From Marinicella litoralis (GTDB taxonomy: Bacteria > Pseudomonadota > Gammaproteobacteria > Xanthomonadales > Marinicellaceae), in NCBI RefSeq assembly GCF_002591915.1, contig NZ_NIHB01000003.1, forward strand, positions 248,001 to 312,000: 64,000 nucleotides of DNA, given 5' to 3'. The translations under genes were made by a program, and so were the position numbers. Positions 10,849 to 19,831 of this stretch are shown here, one piece after another. The notes beneath the pieces were generated by a model, which ran no database searches, had not been told where the DNA came from, and saw only the letters and a program-made list of their open reading frames with translations. The stretch's first letter is position 1. Each line of letters begins with the position of its first letter.

Positions 10849-10910
10849 CTGTCTATGAATTAAGTGCTGATTTTGTAGCAATATAAATGAACTTAATTCA
10901 GAATAGACAG
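10849..10910. repeat. Long imperfect inverted repeat
   Basis: In the gap between the TPR lipoprotein and the DUF4407-like gene, CTGTCTAT-g-AATTAAGT (10849-10865) is mirrored by ACTTAATT-caga-ATAGACAG (10891-10910). This gives two 8-bp helices separated by an uneven bulge, with a 25-base loop. There is no T-tract after it, so it does not look like a standard terminator. It could be an RNA stem with a structural role, or a binding site. No function can be assigned. Confidence 0.5.
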
Positions 10911-11037
10911 TCACAAATACAGAGATCTGCTAAACCAAGTTCTATGAAGTGATGGTTAGTGGCTTTCCTAAATCCATGGCAATCGGATATTTTGTGAGGT
11001 CTGTATTGGACTTCAGTATTTTAAAAAGAGGTCTAAA

Positions 11038-12465
11038 ATGAGTCAATCCTCCATCGCCAAAGAATCACTTTGGTTTAAACTTTGTGCGTTTTTATCTTTA
11101 ACTGATACCGATGTGTTGGCAGAAAGTGGTCGTTATGATCGGATGATGGCGTATGCCATGGTGTTCAGGCAATTGGTCACCTTTGCTTTTACCTTCCTGT
11201 TGTTCACCTATGGTGTATCCATATTTTTAAACCCAGTGGCGGCCTATACCGTTGGATTTGTGTTTGCTTTGACTTTGTTTTTTTTGGATCAAGCCATCAT
11301 TGGTTCAGATTGGGCTTTGCGCAACCCATTTAAGCGAGGTTTGCCATTCAGACAACTATTGGGTTTGATTCCACGATTGGTTTATTCATTGATTATCGCC
11401 ATTGGCTTGGCAACTTTGGCAGAAATCAGCTTGCAGTCGAATGCCATTGATGAACAAATTCAAAAAAACGTGGTTGAAAATAATCAAGTGTATTTTTCTC
11501 GCATGAGTGAGTATGAGCAAGAGTTGGACACCACAGTCAATGCCACAGAAAATAAAATTGCTCAAATTCAACAAGAGATATTGACTTTAAGGACTGCTCA
11601 GGAACAAATTAAGAACACCGATGAATCGTACGATGAAGACACAGTGGCTAACAGCATTGATAACTACCAAGTTACATTGGAAGAGTTGCAAAGAGATCAG
11701 AAGAACACCATCAACACCATCGGTGCTTTGAATGAGCGTTTGTCCCAAACCAGGTCAGATTACCAGTACTGGTTCAATGAATCCATTCTTGAGCGCACCG
11801 GCCAAGACGGTAGGCCGGCAACTGAGGGCCCTAAATACGAGCGAGCAGTGAAAACTTACACACAATTGGCTGAATTGATTCCAGTGATAGAAGCTGAAAT
11901 TGAAGACACCAAACAACGTTTAATTGGTATTGAAGCAAATATCATGAATACCACCAACACCTTGAATGAATATCAATTAAAAAGTAACACTTTGAGTGAA
12001 AAGATAACCACATTAACCATCAATGATGAACGGTTAAATCAACTGAACGCTGATTTACAACAACAGCAAGTGTTACTAACTGACCAGATCGATGATAAAC
12101 AAAATAAATTGAAAGATTATAAAACCAAGTTGGTTAATGATGGTTTGTTTTATGAACAAAAAACTGGCATGTTGGTGCGGTATCTGGCTTTGAATAAAAT
12201 ACATACAGACCCTGAACTTGGTGAGGCTGCACTGTTATTCAGTTACATGCTTAAAATTTTCTTCATTGCGATTGAACTGATGCCTGTCATCATTAAATTA
12301 TTTTTCAGCCCATTTAGTTTTTATTCTCTGAAAATGTACCGCAAAATGCACATCGCTTTACTGGAAGAGCAGGCCAAGTTGGATGCAGCCACTGAAAAAT
12401 TCAAACAACAACAAGCGGAAGGTCGAATTGAACCAGAATTACCGATTGTCAACCAACAGATATGA
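11038..12465 (+). CDS. DUF4407-like membrane protein with long coiled coil
   Basis: A 475-residue protein. Four hydrophobic segments sit near the N-terminus (about residues 40-60, 65-85, 108-130, with FFLDQAIIGSDW between them). A long Gln/Glu/Thr/Asn-rich coiled coil spans about 140-385, and a last membrane segment (about 400-425, KIFFIAIELMPVIIKLFF) precedes a basic, then Gln-rich tail. This layout and the FFLDQ and ELMPVIIKL stretches resemble the DUF4407 family, whose function I do not know. The ATG has an AAGAGG ribosome-binding site. It stands alone, with 225 bases before it and no co-directional partner overlapping it. Confidence 0.65.
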   Translation: MSQSSIAKESLWFKLCAFLSLTDTDVLAESGRYDRMMAYAMVFRQLVTFAFTFLLFTYGVSIFLNPVAAYTVGFVFALTLFFLDQAIIGSDWALRNPFKRGLPFRQLLGLIPRLVYSLIIAIGLATLAEISLQSNAIDEQIQKNVVENNQVYFSRMSEYEQELDTTVNATENKIAQIQQEILTLRTAQEQIKNTDESYDEDTVANSIDNYQVTLEELQRDQKNTINTIGALNERLSQTRSDYQYWFNESILERTGQDGRPATEGPKYERAVKTYTQLAELIPVIEAEIEDTKQRLIGIEANIMNTTNTLNEYQLKSNTLSEKITTLTINDERLNQLNADLQQQQVLLTDQIDDKQNKLKDYKTKLVNDGLFYEQKTGMLVRYLALNKIHTDPELGEAALLFSYMLKIFFIAIELMPVIIKLFFSPFSFYSLKMYRKMHIALLEEQAKLDAATEKFKQQQAEGRIEPELPIVNQQI

Positions 12466-12589
12466 CTTTATGGCGCAATCATAAACTGATACTTCAAAAG
12501 CAAAATTATTTGATGGTTTAAAATTAATTTTTAACAAAATTGCTGTGAAATGTTATGATGCAGTTTTATTAATTATGAGGACGGAATTT

Positions 12590-13174
12590 ATGTTAAATCG
12601 AATCATTTCAGTTGTTTTTTTGTTGTTGTCAGTGGGCTCAGTGAGTGCACAAGTCACATACACATATCAAGGTACTGCTTTTGATCAGTTCGATCCTCCC
12701 TATACTGCAAATTCAAGAGTGGTTGGTTCAATTGAATTGGCAGATGCATTACCTGAAAACAGCACTTTAGATTTAACCAATTCTATTCAAGGGTTTAGTT
12801 TTACTGATGGGGTTGCAACCAGAGACCAAAGTAATTCAATCCTGTGTCAATTTGATGTAACAACCAACAGTCAGGGAAACATTGCATCATGGACGCTTTA
12901 TATAAGACAGTCAGATACGGCGCCAACTGAAAACCAACACACAATAGATTTGTTTTTTGGTACACCAGTGCCAGAATCTGTTGGATTTGATGCTTCACAA
13001 GGAAATGTAGATTGTGGCACTTTTGCTTTTGGTGTTGCTGGTTCTTCAAGTACCGCAAATCCAAATGCGTGGTCTGGTGGCCCACCACAGTCAGTGCCTA
13101 CTTTGTCGGTGCTTATGATGATGTTGTTAAGCTTTTTGCTGGCTACTTTTGGTGTTTTAATCATCAAGAAATAA
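12590..13174 (+). CDS. Exported protein with VPTL-type C-terminal sorting signal
   Basis: A 194-residue protein. A signal peptide (about residues 1-21, ending SVSA before QVTYTYQG) is followed by a beta-rich, Ser/Thr/Asn-rich domain of about 140 residues with two cysteines (Cys88 and Cys143 by rough count). A C-terminal tripartite signal closes it: VPTLS, a hydrophobic helix and the basic end IIKK. This is very like the IPTL-CTERM signal of Gram-negative proteins, in which IPTLSEW is usual. I chose the ATG at 12590 because a GAGG site precedes it; a frame start at 12545 lacks one. The domain itself I do not recognise. Confidence 0.7.
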   Translation: MLNRIISVVFLLLSVGSVSAQVTYTYQGTAFDQFDPPYTANSRVVGSIELADALPENSTLDLTNSIQGFSFTDGVATRDQSNSILCQFDVTTNSQGNIASWTLYIRQSDTAPTENQHTIDLFFGTPVPESVGFDASQGNVDCGTFAFGVAGSSSTANPNAWSGGPPQSVPTLSVLMMMLLSFLLATFGVLIIKK

Positions 13175-13193
13175 CTGATTAAAGGTCAAAACC

Positions 13194-13259
13194 ATGGTTA
13201 ACTAACATGACCAAGGAGGCCAGGTCTATTGATTTGGCTTCTTGCTGTTAGTTAACCAT
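13194..13259. terminator. Stem-loop between convergent genes, candidate bidirectional terminator
   Basis: A perfect 14-base inverted repeat, ATGGTTAACTAACA (13194-13207) and TGTTAGTTAACCAT (13246-13259), encloses a second weaker pairing (CAAGGAGGCC against GGCTTCTTG). It lies between the VPTL-type gene and the convergent hemN. There is no clean T-tract on either side, so transcription termination is an inference from its position between two gene ends. Confidence 0.5.
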
Positions 13260-13286
13260 TATCCATAAAATTATTTGGTATTGTAG

Positions 13287-14678
13287 TTAAATGACTTTAG
13301 AAAATTGTTGTTGGGATTGTTGGTTTAAGTACTGGTCAAATACCATGCAAATATTTCTTATCAATAACCTGCCTTTTTTACTCACAGTGATATCCCCATC
13401 GTTTATTGAGATCAGTCCATCAGATTCAAAGGGTAACAATCGCTTGATTTCTTCAGCAAAATAGTCAGAAAAATCAACATCAAATTGATGTGAGATTTTG
13501 TCAGTGTTTAAACTAAAGTGACAACAAAGGTCTTGAATCACTTGTTTTCTGATTTTGTCATCTTGATTCAGCTGGTATCCTTTCATAACAGGAATTTGTC
13601 CTAATTCAATTTGTTGGTAGTATGCTTCCAAGTTTTTGTTGTTTTGACTGAAAGTACCGTTGATTAAACTGATTGAACTGACACCCATGGCCAATAAATC
13701 GCAGGCTGCGTGGGTGGTATATCCTTGAAAATTTCTTTGTAAGCCACCATTTTTTTGAGCCACAGCCAGTTCGTCAGTTGGTTTGGCAAAATGATCCATG
13801 CCAATATAAACGTAACCGGCATCACTTAAGTCCTGAATGGTCATTTGTAAGATACCTAGCTTTTCATCAGGTGAAGGCAAGTCGGCTTCAGAGATGCGTT
13901 TTTGTGGCATAAACAAATGTGGCAGGTGGGCATAGTTAAACACGGATAATCGATCAGGGGATAATTGGATTACTTGAGCCAATGTATCCTTAAATGATGC
14001 CTGTGTTTGGTGTGGTAAACCATAGATCAAATCTACATTGATGGACTTGGCGCCATTATTTCGACACATGCTTATGGCTTGTGCAGTTAATTCAATCGGT
14101 TGGATTCGATTCACTGCTTTTTGTACTTTTTCCTGTACATCTTGAACGCCCATGGAAAATCGATTGAAACCCAAATCTACCAATAATTGAATGGTATCAG
14201 GGGCGGCTTCTCTGGGATCAATTTCAATTGAGTAGTCTCGGTCATCAGTTTTTAAAAGGTTGAAATGGGCATCAATCATGGCCATCATTCTTTTTAATTG
14301 TGGGTGAGTCAAAAAGGTTGGGGTTCCACCACCAAAATGCATCTGTTCAACCACACGTTCAGCAGGAATCAAAGCGGCTTGCATTTGAATTTCTTTTTCT
14401 AAATAGTTTAAATAGATGTCAGCCTTTTCACGTTTTTTAGTGGCCACTTTGTTGCAGGCACAGAAAAAACATAGCGTGTCACAAAATGGAATGTGAAAAT
14501 ACAATGACAGGGGCTTATTTTTTGATTCATTGAAATAGCTCAATAAATTTTTACGGTGCTGTGATTCTCTGAAATATTCGTTAAAAACCACTGCCGTTGG
14601 ATAGGAAGTATAGCGAGGGCCTGATAAGTTGTATTTTTTTATCAGTTCGACGTCAAAGCTTACATTTGATTGTGTCAT
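13287..14678 (-). CDS. hemN: Oxygen-independent coproporphyrinogen III oxidase
   Basis: A 463-residue radical SAM enzyme that decarboxylates coproporphyrinogen III to protoporphyrinogen IX without oxygen. The iron-sulfur motif CxxxCxxC is Cys66, Cys70 and Cys73 in HIPFCDTLCFFCACN, and the N-terminal SGPRYTSYPTA is the substrate/trip-wire region of true HemN rather than the HemW-like chaperones. GGGTPTFL follows as the SAM-binding GGxP-type motif. The length matches the family (about 457). A palindromic FNR/Anr-type site sits 70 bases upstream, as expected for an anaerobically used enzyme. Confidence 0.95.
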   Translation of the reverse strand: MTQSNVSFDVELIKKYNLSGPRYTSYPTAVVFNEYFRESQHRKNLLSYFNESKNKPLSLYFHIPFCDTLCFFCACNKVATKKREKADIYLNYLEKEIQMQAALIPAERVVEQMHFGGGTPTFLTHPQLKRMMAMIDAHFNLLKTDDRDYSIEIDPREAAPDTIQLLVDLGFNRFSMGVQDVQEKVQKAVNRIQPIELTAQAISMCRNNGAKSINVDLIYGLPHQTQASFKDTLAQVIQLSPDRLSVFNYAHLPHLFMPQKRISEADLPSPDEKLGILQMTIQDLSDAGYVYIGMDHFAKPTDELAVAQKNGGLQRNFQGYTTHAACDLLAMGVSSISLINGTFSQNNKNLEAYYQQIELGQIPVMKGYQLNQDDKIRKQVIQDLCCHFSLNTDKISHQFDVDFSDYFAEEIKRLLPFESDGLISINDGDITVSKKGRLLIRNICMVFDQYLNQQSQQQFSKVI

Positions 14679-14739
14679 GGTTTTATAGTCAGACCATTAA
14701 ATTGAATGTAACATATTTTAGTCATCAACCATAAAATTT

Positions 14740-14757
14740 CCTTGACTATAGTCAAGG
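14740..14757 (-). promoter_or_regulatory. FNR/Anr-type box upstream of hemN
   Basis: CCTTGACTATAGTCAAGG is a perfect 18-base palindrome containing TTGAC-N4-GTCAA, one base per half-site away from the FNR consensus TTGAT-N4-ATCAA. Reading toward hemN, a TAAAAT -10 element lies at 14720-14715. If transcription starts near 14708 the box is centred about 41 bases upstream, the class II activator spacing. This predicts oxygen-responsive activation of hemN. hisC is divergent but 140 bases away. Confidence 0.65.
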
Positions 14758-14888
14758 TATCTTTCATTTGAGGAATATAAGTAAATCCAATCAATTCACT
14801 GAATCAGTCGTTATATGCCGTTAGCTTGCTTGCTTTATACGCTCTAAATGGGCAAAATATCCGCTTCTGACTTTGGCACCCACTTAGC

Positions 14889-16004
14889 ATGACTGATTTC
14901 AAAAAAATGGCCGTACCCGGCGTTCAAAAACTCAATCCATACATTCCAGGAAAGCCCATTTCTGAATTAGAAAGAGAGCTGGGGATTCAAAACATCATCA
15001 AATTAGCCTCCAATGAAAATCCATTGGGACCAAGTCCTTTGGCGATGCAAGCCATCAAAGCAGAAATGTCTGAGTTGGCATTGTACCCAGATGGCAATGG
15101 TTTTGAGTTGAAAAAAGCCTTGGCAGAAAAGCATGGCATTGACATGTCTTGTATTACTTTGGGTAATGGTTCAAATGATGTTTTGGTGTTATTGGCTGAA
15201 GCTTTCTTATCACCTGAACACAATGCCATATATTCCCAGTACAGTTTTGCGGTTTATCCCATTGCAATTCAAGCCGTTGGTGCTCAACACCAAATGATTG
15301 ATGCCACTTCTTGGGATGATGAAATGCCCTTGGGCTGTGATTTACCAGCAATGAAGGCTGCCATTAATGAGCAAACCAGATTGATTTTTATCGCCAACCC
15401 AAACAACCCAACAGGATCATTTTTGGGCCAAGATGAATTGTTGGCTTTTATCAAAAGCGTGCCTCAAGATGTCATTGTGGTCTTGGATGAAGCTTATTTG
15501 GAATATTCATCTGTTGAGGAACGTGTTGATGGCAGTTTGTGGCTGAATGAATTCGAAAATTTGGTGATTACCAGAACCTTTTCTAAAGCCTATGGCTTGG
15601 CAGGATTTCGGGTGGGTTATTGTTTGAGTAACCCAGACATTGCCAATGTATTGAATCGCATAAGACAGCCGTTTAATGTCAATTCATTGGCATTGGCTGC
15701 GGCCACTGCAGCCATCAAAGACGATGAGTTTTTAGCCAAATCGATGGCAGTCAATGCCAAAGGAATGAAATTATTGGCGGCATCCTGCGATAGATTGGGC
15801 TTAAGATTTGTGCCATCAAAAGGAAATTTCTTACTGGTGGATTTCGCCCAAGATGCCATGCCCATTTACCAACAAATGTTAGAACTGGGGGTTATCACCA
15901 GACCCGTTGCGAATTATGGCTTACCCAATTGTTTGCGCATCACCATAGGTTCAGAAGAAGAGATGCAACGCATGACGACAGTGCTGGAACAAGTCTGTGG
16001 CTAA
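14889..16004 (+). CDS. hisC: Histidinol-phosphate / aromatic aminotransferase
   Basis: A 371-residue fold-type I PLP aminotransferase. The PLP lysine is Lys233 in TRTFSKAYGLAGFRVGY, and SNENPLGPSP (41-50), NPNNPTG (170-176) and DEAYLEY (200-206) are HisC-family motifs. It transfers an amino group between histidinol phosphate and 2-oxoglutarate. Because it is followed by aroA rather than other his genes, it may act mainly or also on aromatic precursors, like HisC2 in the pheA-hisC2-aroA clusters of Pseudomonas. Its stop overlaps the next gene by eight bases. No strong ribosome-binding site precedes the ATG. Confidence 0.9.
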   Translation: MTDFKKMAVPGVQKLNPYIPGKPISELERELGIQNIIKLASNENPLGPSPLAMQAIKAEMSELALYPDGNGFELKKALAEKHGIDMSCITLGNGSNDVLVLLAEAFLSPEHNAIYSQYSFAVYPIAIQAVGAQHQMIDATSWDDEMPLGCDLPAMKAAINEQTRLIFIANPNNPTGSFLGQDELLAFIKSVPQDVIVVLDEAYLEYSSVEERVDGSLWLNEFENLVITRTFSKAYGLAGFRVGYCLSNPDIANVLNRIRQPFNVNSLALAAATAAIKDDEFLAKSMAVNAKGMKLLAASCDRLGLRFVPSKGNFLLVDFAQDAMPIYQQMLELGVITRPVANYGLPNCLRITIGSEEEMQRMTTVLEQVCG

Positions 16005-17982
16005 AATAAATTCATTGGATGTTTTTAGTTTAGGCGCAATTGATCAACTTTCCGGTCAGTTTTCTGTACCTGGAGATAAATCCATTTCACATCGATCAAT
16101 TATTTTCGGATCTATTGCCAAGGGAATCACCCAAATTAAAGGTTTTTTAAGGTCGGAAGATTGTTTAGCAACCCTAAAAGTGATGCAAGATTTGGGTGTT
16201 GACATTATTGACGATGGCATTGAAATTGTGATTAATGGGGTTGGTCTTAATGGCTTGAAAGCACCAAAACATGATTTAGATTGTGGCAATGCTGGTACGG
16301 CCATGCGCTTGTTGTCAGGATTGTTGGCAGCACAAAAATTCAACGCCACATTAACCGGCGATGAATCATTGTCTGGTCGCCCCATGGGCCGAGTGATTAA
16401 ACCGTTGACACAAATGGGTGCATCGATTGATTCTATTGACTTCAAGGCTCCTTTGAAATTTTCCTATAAGCAAAAATTGGCTCCGATACATTACATCAGT
16501 CCCATAGCCAGTGCTCAAGTCAAGTCAGCCATACTGATTGCTGGTTTATATGTTGATGGAACAACATCAGTTACTGAACCGAATAAATCCAGAGACCACA
16601 CAGAAACCATGCTCAAAGGCTTCGGCTGTGATGTACATATCGATGGTTTAACCATCAGTGTTCAGGGGAAACCTGATTTAGCTGGACAAAAAATTGAAGT
16701 GCCGGCAGATATTTCATCTGCTGCATTTTTTATGGTTTTGGGTCTTTGTCACCCTCAAGCTGATTTTGTGATTAAAAATGTGAGTATCAATCCTACGCGC
16801 GACGGTGTCATTAAAATATTAAAAGCCATGGGCGGCCGATTGACAATGGATAACATCAAAAACCAGGCAGGTGAGCAGGTGGCTGATATCAGGGTTCAAT
16901 CCTCAGAACTTATAGGTATAGACATACCACATGAACTTATCCCAAGTGCGATCGATGAGTTTCCTGTACTGTTTGTTGCTGCTGCATTGGCAACAGGCAG
17001 AACCACATTGACGGGTGCTGAAGAACTGCGACACAAAGAAAGTGATCGAATCAAAGTCATGGTTGATGGGCTGAAATTATTAGGCATTGAATGTTCGGAA
17101 CAGCCTGATGGGGCTGTCATCCATGGTGGTCAATTACAAAGTGGCTTGGTGGATGGTCATGGTGATCATCGTTGTGCCATGAGTTTTTTACTGGCCGGCA
17201 CTTTAAGCCAAGGACAAGAAATTGCCGTTAAAGGCTGCCACAACATTGGTACTTCATTTCCTGAGTTCTTTGATTTAGTTAAATCTTTGGGGATTCAAGT
17301 TAACCAACCCATCCCAGTCATCACCATTGATGGTCCATCAGGGGTTGGTAAAGGCACCACATGTGCTTTGGTGGCGGAGCAGCTTGGCTGGCATTTGTTG
17401 GATTCTGGCTCAATTTATCGCGCACTGGCACTTAAAGTCATGAAAGCGTCCATAGATACCAAAGATGAAGCCTTGTTAATTGAAACCGCCAAATCATTAC
17501 AGTTGTCTTTTACAGTGGCCGATGACGGGACCACCCAAATTAAATTGGATGGAGAAGTGGTCAATGAACAATTGCGCAGTGAAGCCTGTGGTGATATGGC
17601 TTCTAAAATAGCACCCATCCCAGCGATAAGACAGGCTTTGTTTATAAGACAAAAAGCATTTCAACGGCATCCAGGATTGGTTGCAGATGGTCGTGATATG
17701 GGTACTGTGGTGTTTAAATCAGCACCCTTAAAAGTGTTTTTGACGGCAAATGCCGAAGAAAGGGCGAAAAGAAGGCATAAACAATTGAAACTAAAAGGTG
17801 TAGATGTTAAAATCCGCGCGCTTTTAGAGGACATAGAAGCTCGTGATTTTCGAGATTCTACTCGTAAAGTGGCGCCTTTGGTGCCAGCAGCAGATGCCCA
17901 TGTCATTGATACCAGTGATTTGAGTATCAAACAAGTTTTGGCTCAAATCATGAATTTGGTTGAGCAGAATGTGAAAGTTTGA
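15997..17982 (+). CDS. aroA-cmk: Fused EPSP synthase and cytidylate kinase (AroA-Cmk)
   Basis: A single 661-codon frame carries two enzymes. Residues 1 to about 435 are 3-phosphoshikimate 1-carboxyvinyltransferase (shikimate pathway), with PGDKSISHR near the start, GNAGTAMRLLSG and EELRHKESDRI. Residues from about 440 are cytidylate kinase (CMP/dCMP phosphorylation), with the P-loop GPSGVGKGT at 446-454, LDSGSIYRA and ADGRDMGTVVF. The linker is only a few residues (GIQVNQPIPV). The start codon is GTG at 15997, eight bases inside hisC. Both halves look complete and active. AroA-Cmk fusions are known in some proteobacteria. Confidence 0.93.
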   Translation: MAKINSLDVFSLGAIDQLSGQFSVPGDKSISHRSIIFGSIAKGITQIKGFLRSEDCLATLKVMQDLGVDIIDDGIEIVINGVGLNGLKAPKHDLDCGNAGTAMRLLSGLLAAQKFNATLTGDESLSGRPMGRVIKPLTQMGASIDSIDFKAPLKFSYKQKLAPIHYISPIASAQVKSAILIAGLYVDGTTSVTEPNKSRDHTETMLKGFGCDVHIDGLTISVQGKPDLAGQKIEVPADISSAAFFMVLGLCHPQADFVIKNVSINPTRDGVIKILKAMGGRLTMDNIKNQAGEQVADIRVQSSELIGIDIPHELIPSAIDEFPVLFVAAALATGRTTLTGAEELRHKESDRIKVMVDGLKLLGIECSEQPDGAVIHGGQLQSGLVDGHGDHRCAMSFLLAGTLSQGQEIAVKGCHNIGTSFPEFFDLVKSLGIQVNQPIPVITIDGPSGVGKGTTCALVAEQLGWHLLDSGSIYRALALKVMKASIDTKDEALLIETAKSLQLSFTVADDGTTQIKLDGEVVNEQLRSEACGDMASKIAPIPAIRQALFIRQKAFQRHPGLVADGRDMGTVVFKSAPLKVFLTANAEERAKRRHKQLKLKGVDVKIRALLEDIEARDFRDSTRKVAPLVPAADAHVIDTSDLSIKQVLAQIMNLVEQNVKV

Positions 17983-18018
17983 ATGGAATGATTTCCATGA
18001 CAACTGTTTTATTAACGA

Positions 18019-18071
18019 GTATCGGGCAAACTGATACAGAAAACTAAGGTAAACAGATCTTTTGGTTTACC
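18019..18071 (+). promoter_or_regulatory. Two-hairpin leader just before rpsA
   Basis: The 101 bases between cmk and rpsA hold two tandem stem-loops. GTATC/GATAC pairs at 18019-18023 with 18033-18037. GGTAAAC/GTTTACC pairs at 18048-18054 with 18065-18071 and ends at the GGA of the ribosome-binding region. The E. coli rpsA start region also folds into successive hairpins that S1 binds to repress its own synthesis. I infer a similar autogenous control here; the pairing is visible, the function is not. Confidence 0.45.
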
Positions 18072-18083
18072 GGAAATAATTAA

Positions 18084-19733
18084 ATGAGTGATAATTTTGA
18101 AGCAATGCTCGAATCCGAGCTGTCCAGTAAGAACATAATCCCAGGTACCATTGTTAAAGGTAAAGTTGTTGACATTGAAAACGGCTTTGCTGTTGTTGAT
18201 GCCGGCTTAAAATCTGAGGGTGTCATCCCACTAGAAGAATTTGGCAACGAAGTTGAAATTGGCGATGTTGTTGAAGTGGCACTGGAAAAATATGAAAATG
18301 GTTTCGGCGAAACCGTATTGTCTCGTGAAAAAGCCAAGCGCATGCTGGTTTGGGACCAACTACAAATCGCTATGGACACCGATCAAATCGTTATTGGTCA
18401 AATCACATCTAAAGTTCGCGGTGGTTTCACTGTTGAATTGAAAGACATCAGAGCCTTCTTGCCTGGTTCTTTGGTTGATGTAAGACCTGTTCGTGATCCT
18501 GGTTACCTTGAAGGTAAAGACTTGGAATTCAAAGTCATTAAATTAGATCAAAAACGCAACAATGTCGTGGTTTCACGACGCGCAGTGGTTGAATCTGATT
18601 ACTCTGAAGACCGTGATAAATTACTGGATTCATTGGAAGATGGCGTGATCGTTAAAGGCATCGTTAAGAACTTAACTGATTACGGCGCTTTCTTAGACTT
18701 AGGTGGCATTGATGGCTTATTGCACATCACTGACATGTCTTGGAAACGAGTAAACCATCCTTCTGAAGTGGTTGAAATTGGACAAGAGCTTGAGGTTCGC
18801 GTATTGAAGTTCGACAAAGAGCAACAAAGGGTTTCTCTGGGCCTGAAACAGTTGGGCGAAGATCCATGGAAAGATTTGTCTCGTCGTCATCCTGTTGGTT
18901 CACGTCACTTCGGTAACGTAACTAATATCACAGATTATGGTTGTTTCGTTGAAATCGAAGACGGTATCGAAGGTTTGGTTCACGTTTCTGAAATTGATTG
19001 GACTAACAAAAACATCAACCCTGCTAAAGTGGTTCAACCAGGTGATGAAGTTGAGGTTTGTATCCTAGAAATCGAAGAAAACAAACGTCGCATCTCTTTA
19101 GGTATGAAACAATGTAAACCTAATCCATGGGTTATCTTCTCTGACAGTGCTCAGAAAGGTGATTTGATTGAAGGTAAGATTAAATCTATTACAGATTTTG
19201 GTATCTTTATTGGATTGGAAGGCGGTATTGATGGTTTGGTTCACTTGTCTGACATTTCTTGGAATGAGCCAGGTGAAACTGCAATCAGAAACTTCAAAAA
19301 AGGCGACTTGGTTAAAGCCACTGTATTGGTAATCGATGCAGAAAGAGAACGTGTATCTTTAGGTATTAAACAATTGGCACAAGATCCATTTGGTTCATTT
19401 GTAGCTAATAACCCTAAAGGTTCTTTGGTGACTGGTAAAGTGATTGAAGTTGACGAAAAAGAAGCTGTTGTTGAATTGGAAGAAGGTGTTAATGGCTTGA
19501 TCAAAGCTTTTGACGTAGCCAAAGAACGCACAGAAGACGTCAGCGCTGTACTTTCAGTTGGTGATGAAATTGAAGCTAAATTTGTTTCAATGGATCGCCG
19601 CAAGAAAATGTTGGTACTTTCGATTAAAGCGAAAGAGAGTGATGAGTTGAATGATGTATTGAATGAATACAAAAAAGGCAGCTCAGGAACCACCAGCTTA
19701 GGTGATTTACTGAAAGAACAATTGGACGATTAA
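18084..19733 (+). CDS. rpsA: 30S ribosomal protein S1
   Basis: A 549-residue protein made of six S1/OB-fold repeats, recognisable by repeated motifs such as [17 protein letters not shown] (about 30), [21 protein letters not shown] (about 205), [20 protein letters not shown] (about 290) and [22 protein letters not shown] (about 375). Domains 1-2 bind the ribosome and domains 3-6 bind mRNA. The length is normal for gammaproteobacteria. A structured leader precedes it and a strong intrinsic terminator follows, so it appears to end the hisC-aroA-cmk-rpsA unit. Confidence 0.97.
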   Translation: MSDNFEAMLESELSSKNIIPGTIVKGKVVDIENGFAVVDAGLKSEGVIPLEEFGNEVEIGDVVEVALEKYENGFGETVLSREKAKRMLVWDQLQIAMDTDQIVIGQITSKVRGGFTVELKDIRAFLPGSLVDVRPVRDPGYLEGKDLEFKVIKLDQKRNNVVVSRRAVVESDYSEDRDKLLDSLEDGVIVKGIVKNLTDYGAFLDLGGIDGLLHITDMSWKRVNHPSEVVEIGQELEVRVLKFDKEQQRVSLGLKQLGEDPWKDLSRRHPVGSRHFGNVTNITDYGCFVEIEDGIEGLVHVSEIDWTNKNINPAKVVQPGDEVEVCILEIEENKRRISLGMKQCKPNPWVIFSDSAQKGDLIEGKIKSITDFGIFIGLEGGIDGLVHLSDISWNEPGETAIRNFKKGDLVKATVLVIDAERERVSLGIKQLAQDPFGSFVANNPKGSLVTGKVIEVDEKEAVVELEEGVNGLIKAFDVAKERTEDVSAVLSVGDEIEAKFVSMDRRKKMLVLSIKAKESDELNDVLNEYKKGSSGTTSLGDLLKEQLDD

Positions 19734-19753
19734 TCGTTTGATTTAAGTCATTG

Positions 19754-19790
19754 AAAGGAATCGATTTTTAGTTAAATCGGTTCCTTTTTT
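19754..19790 (+). terminator. Rho-independent terminator after rpsA
   Basis: GGAATCGATTT (19757-19767) pairs with AAATCGGTTCC (19774-19784) with one G-T pair, a six-base loop, three flanking A-T pairs, and a run of T from 19785. This is a textbook intrinsic terminator 21 bases after the rpsA stop. Confidence 0.9.
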
Positions 19791-19831
19791 ATTTTCTGAA
19801 ATAATTCACTTTCTATTTTGGATTGTTTAGT

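Noticed and set aside
12801-13167. Minus-strand frames opposite the VPTL-type gene
   Set aside because: They lack ribosome-binding sites and family motifs and lie antisense to a gene with a good signal peptide and sorting signal.
15997-17982. Frameshift or missed stop joining aroA and cmk
   Set aside because: Both halves keep complete motifs and the frame is open across the linker, and similar fusions are known, so I treat it as real.
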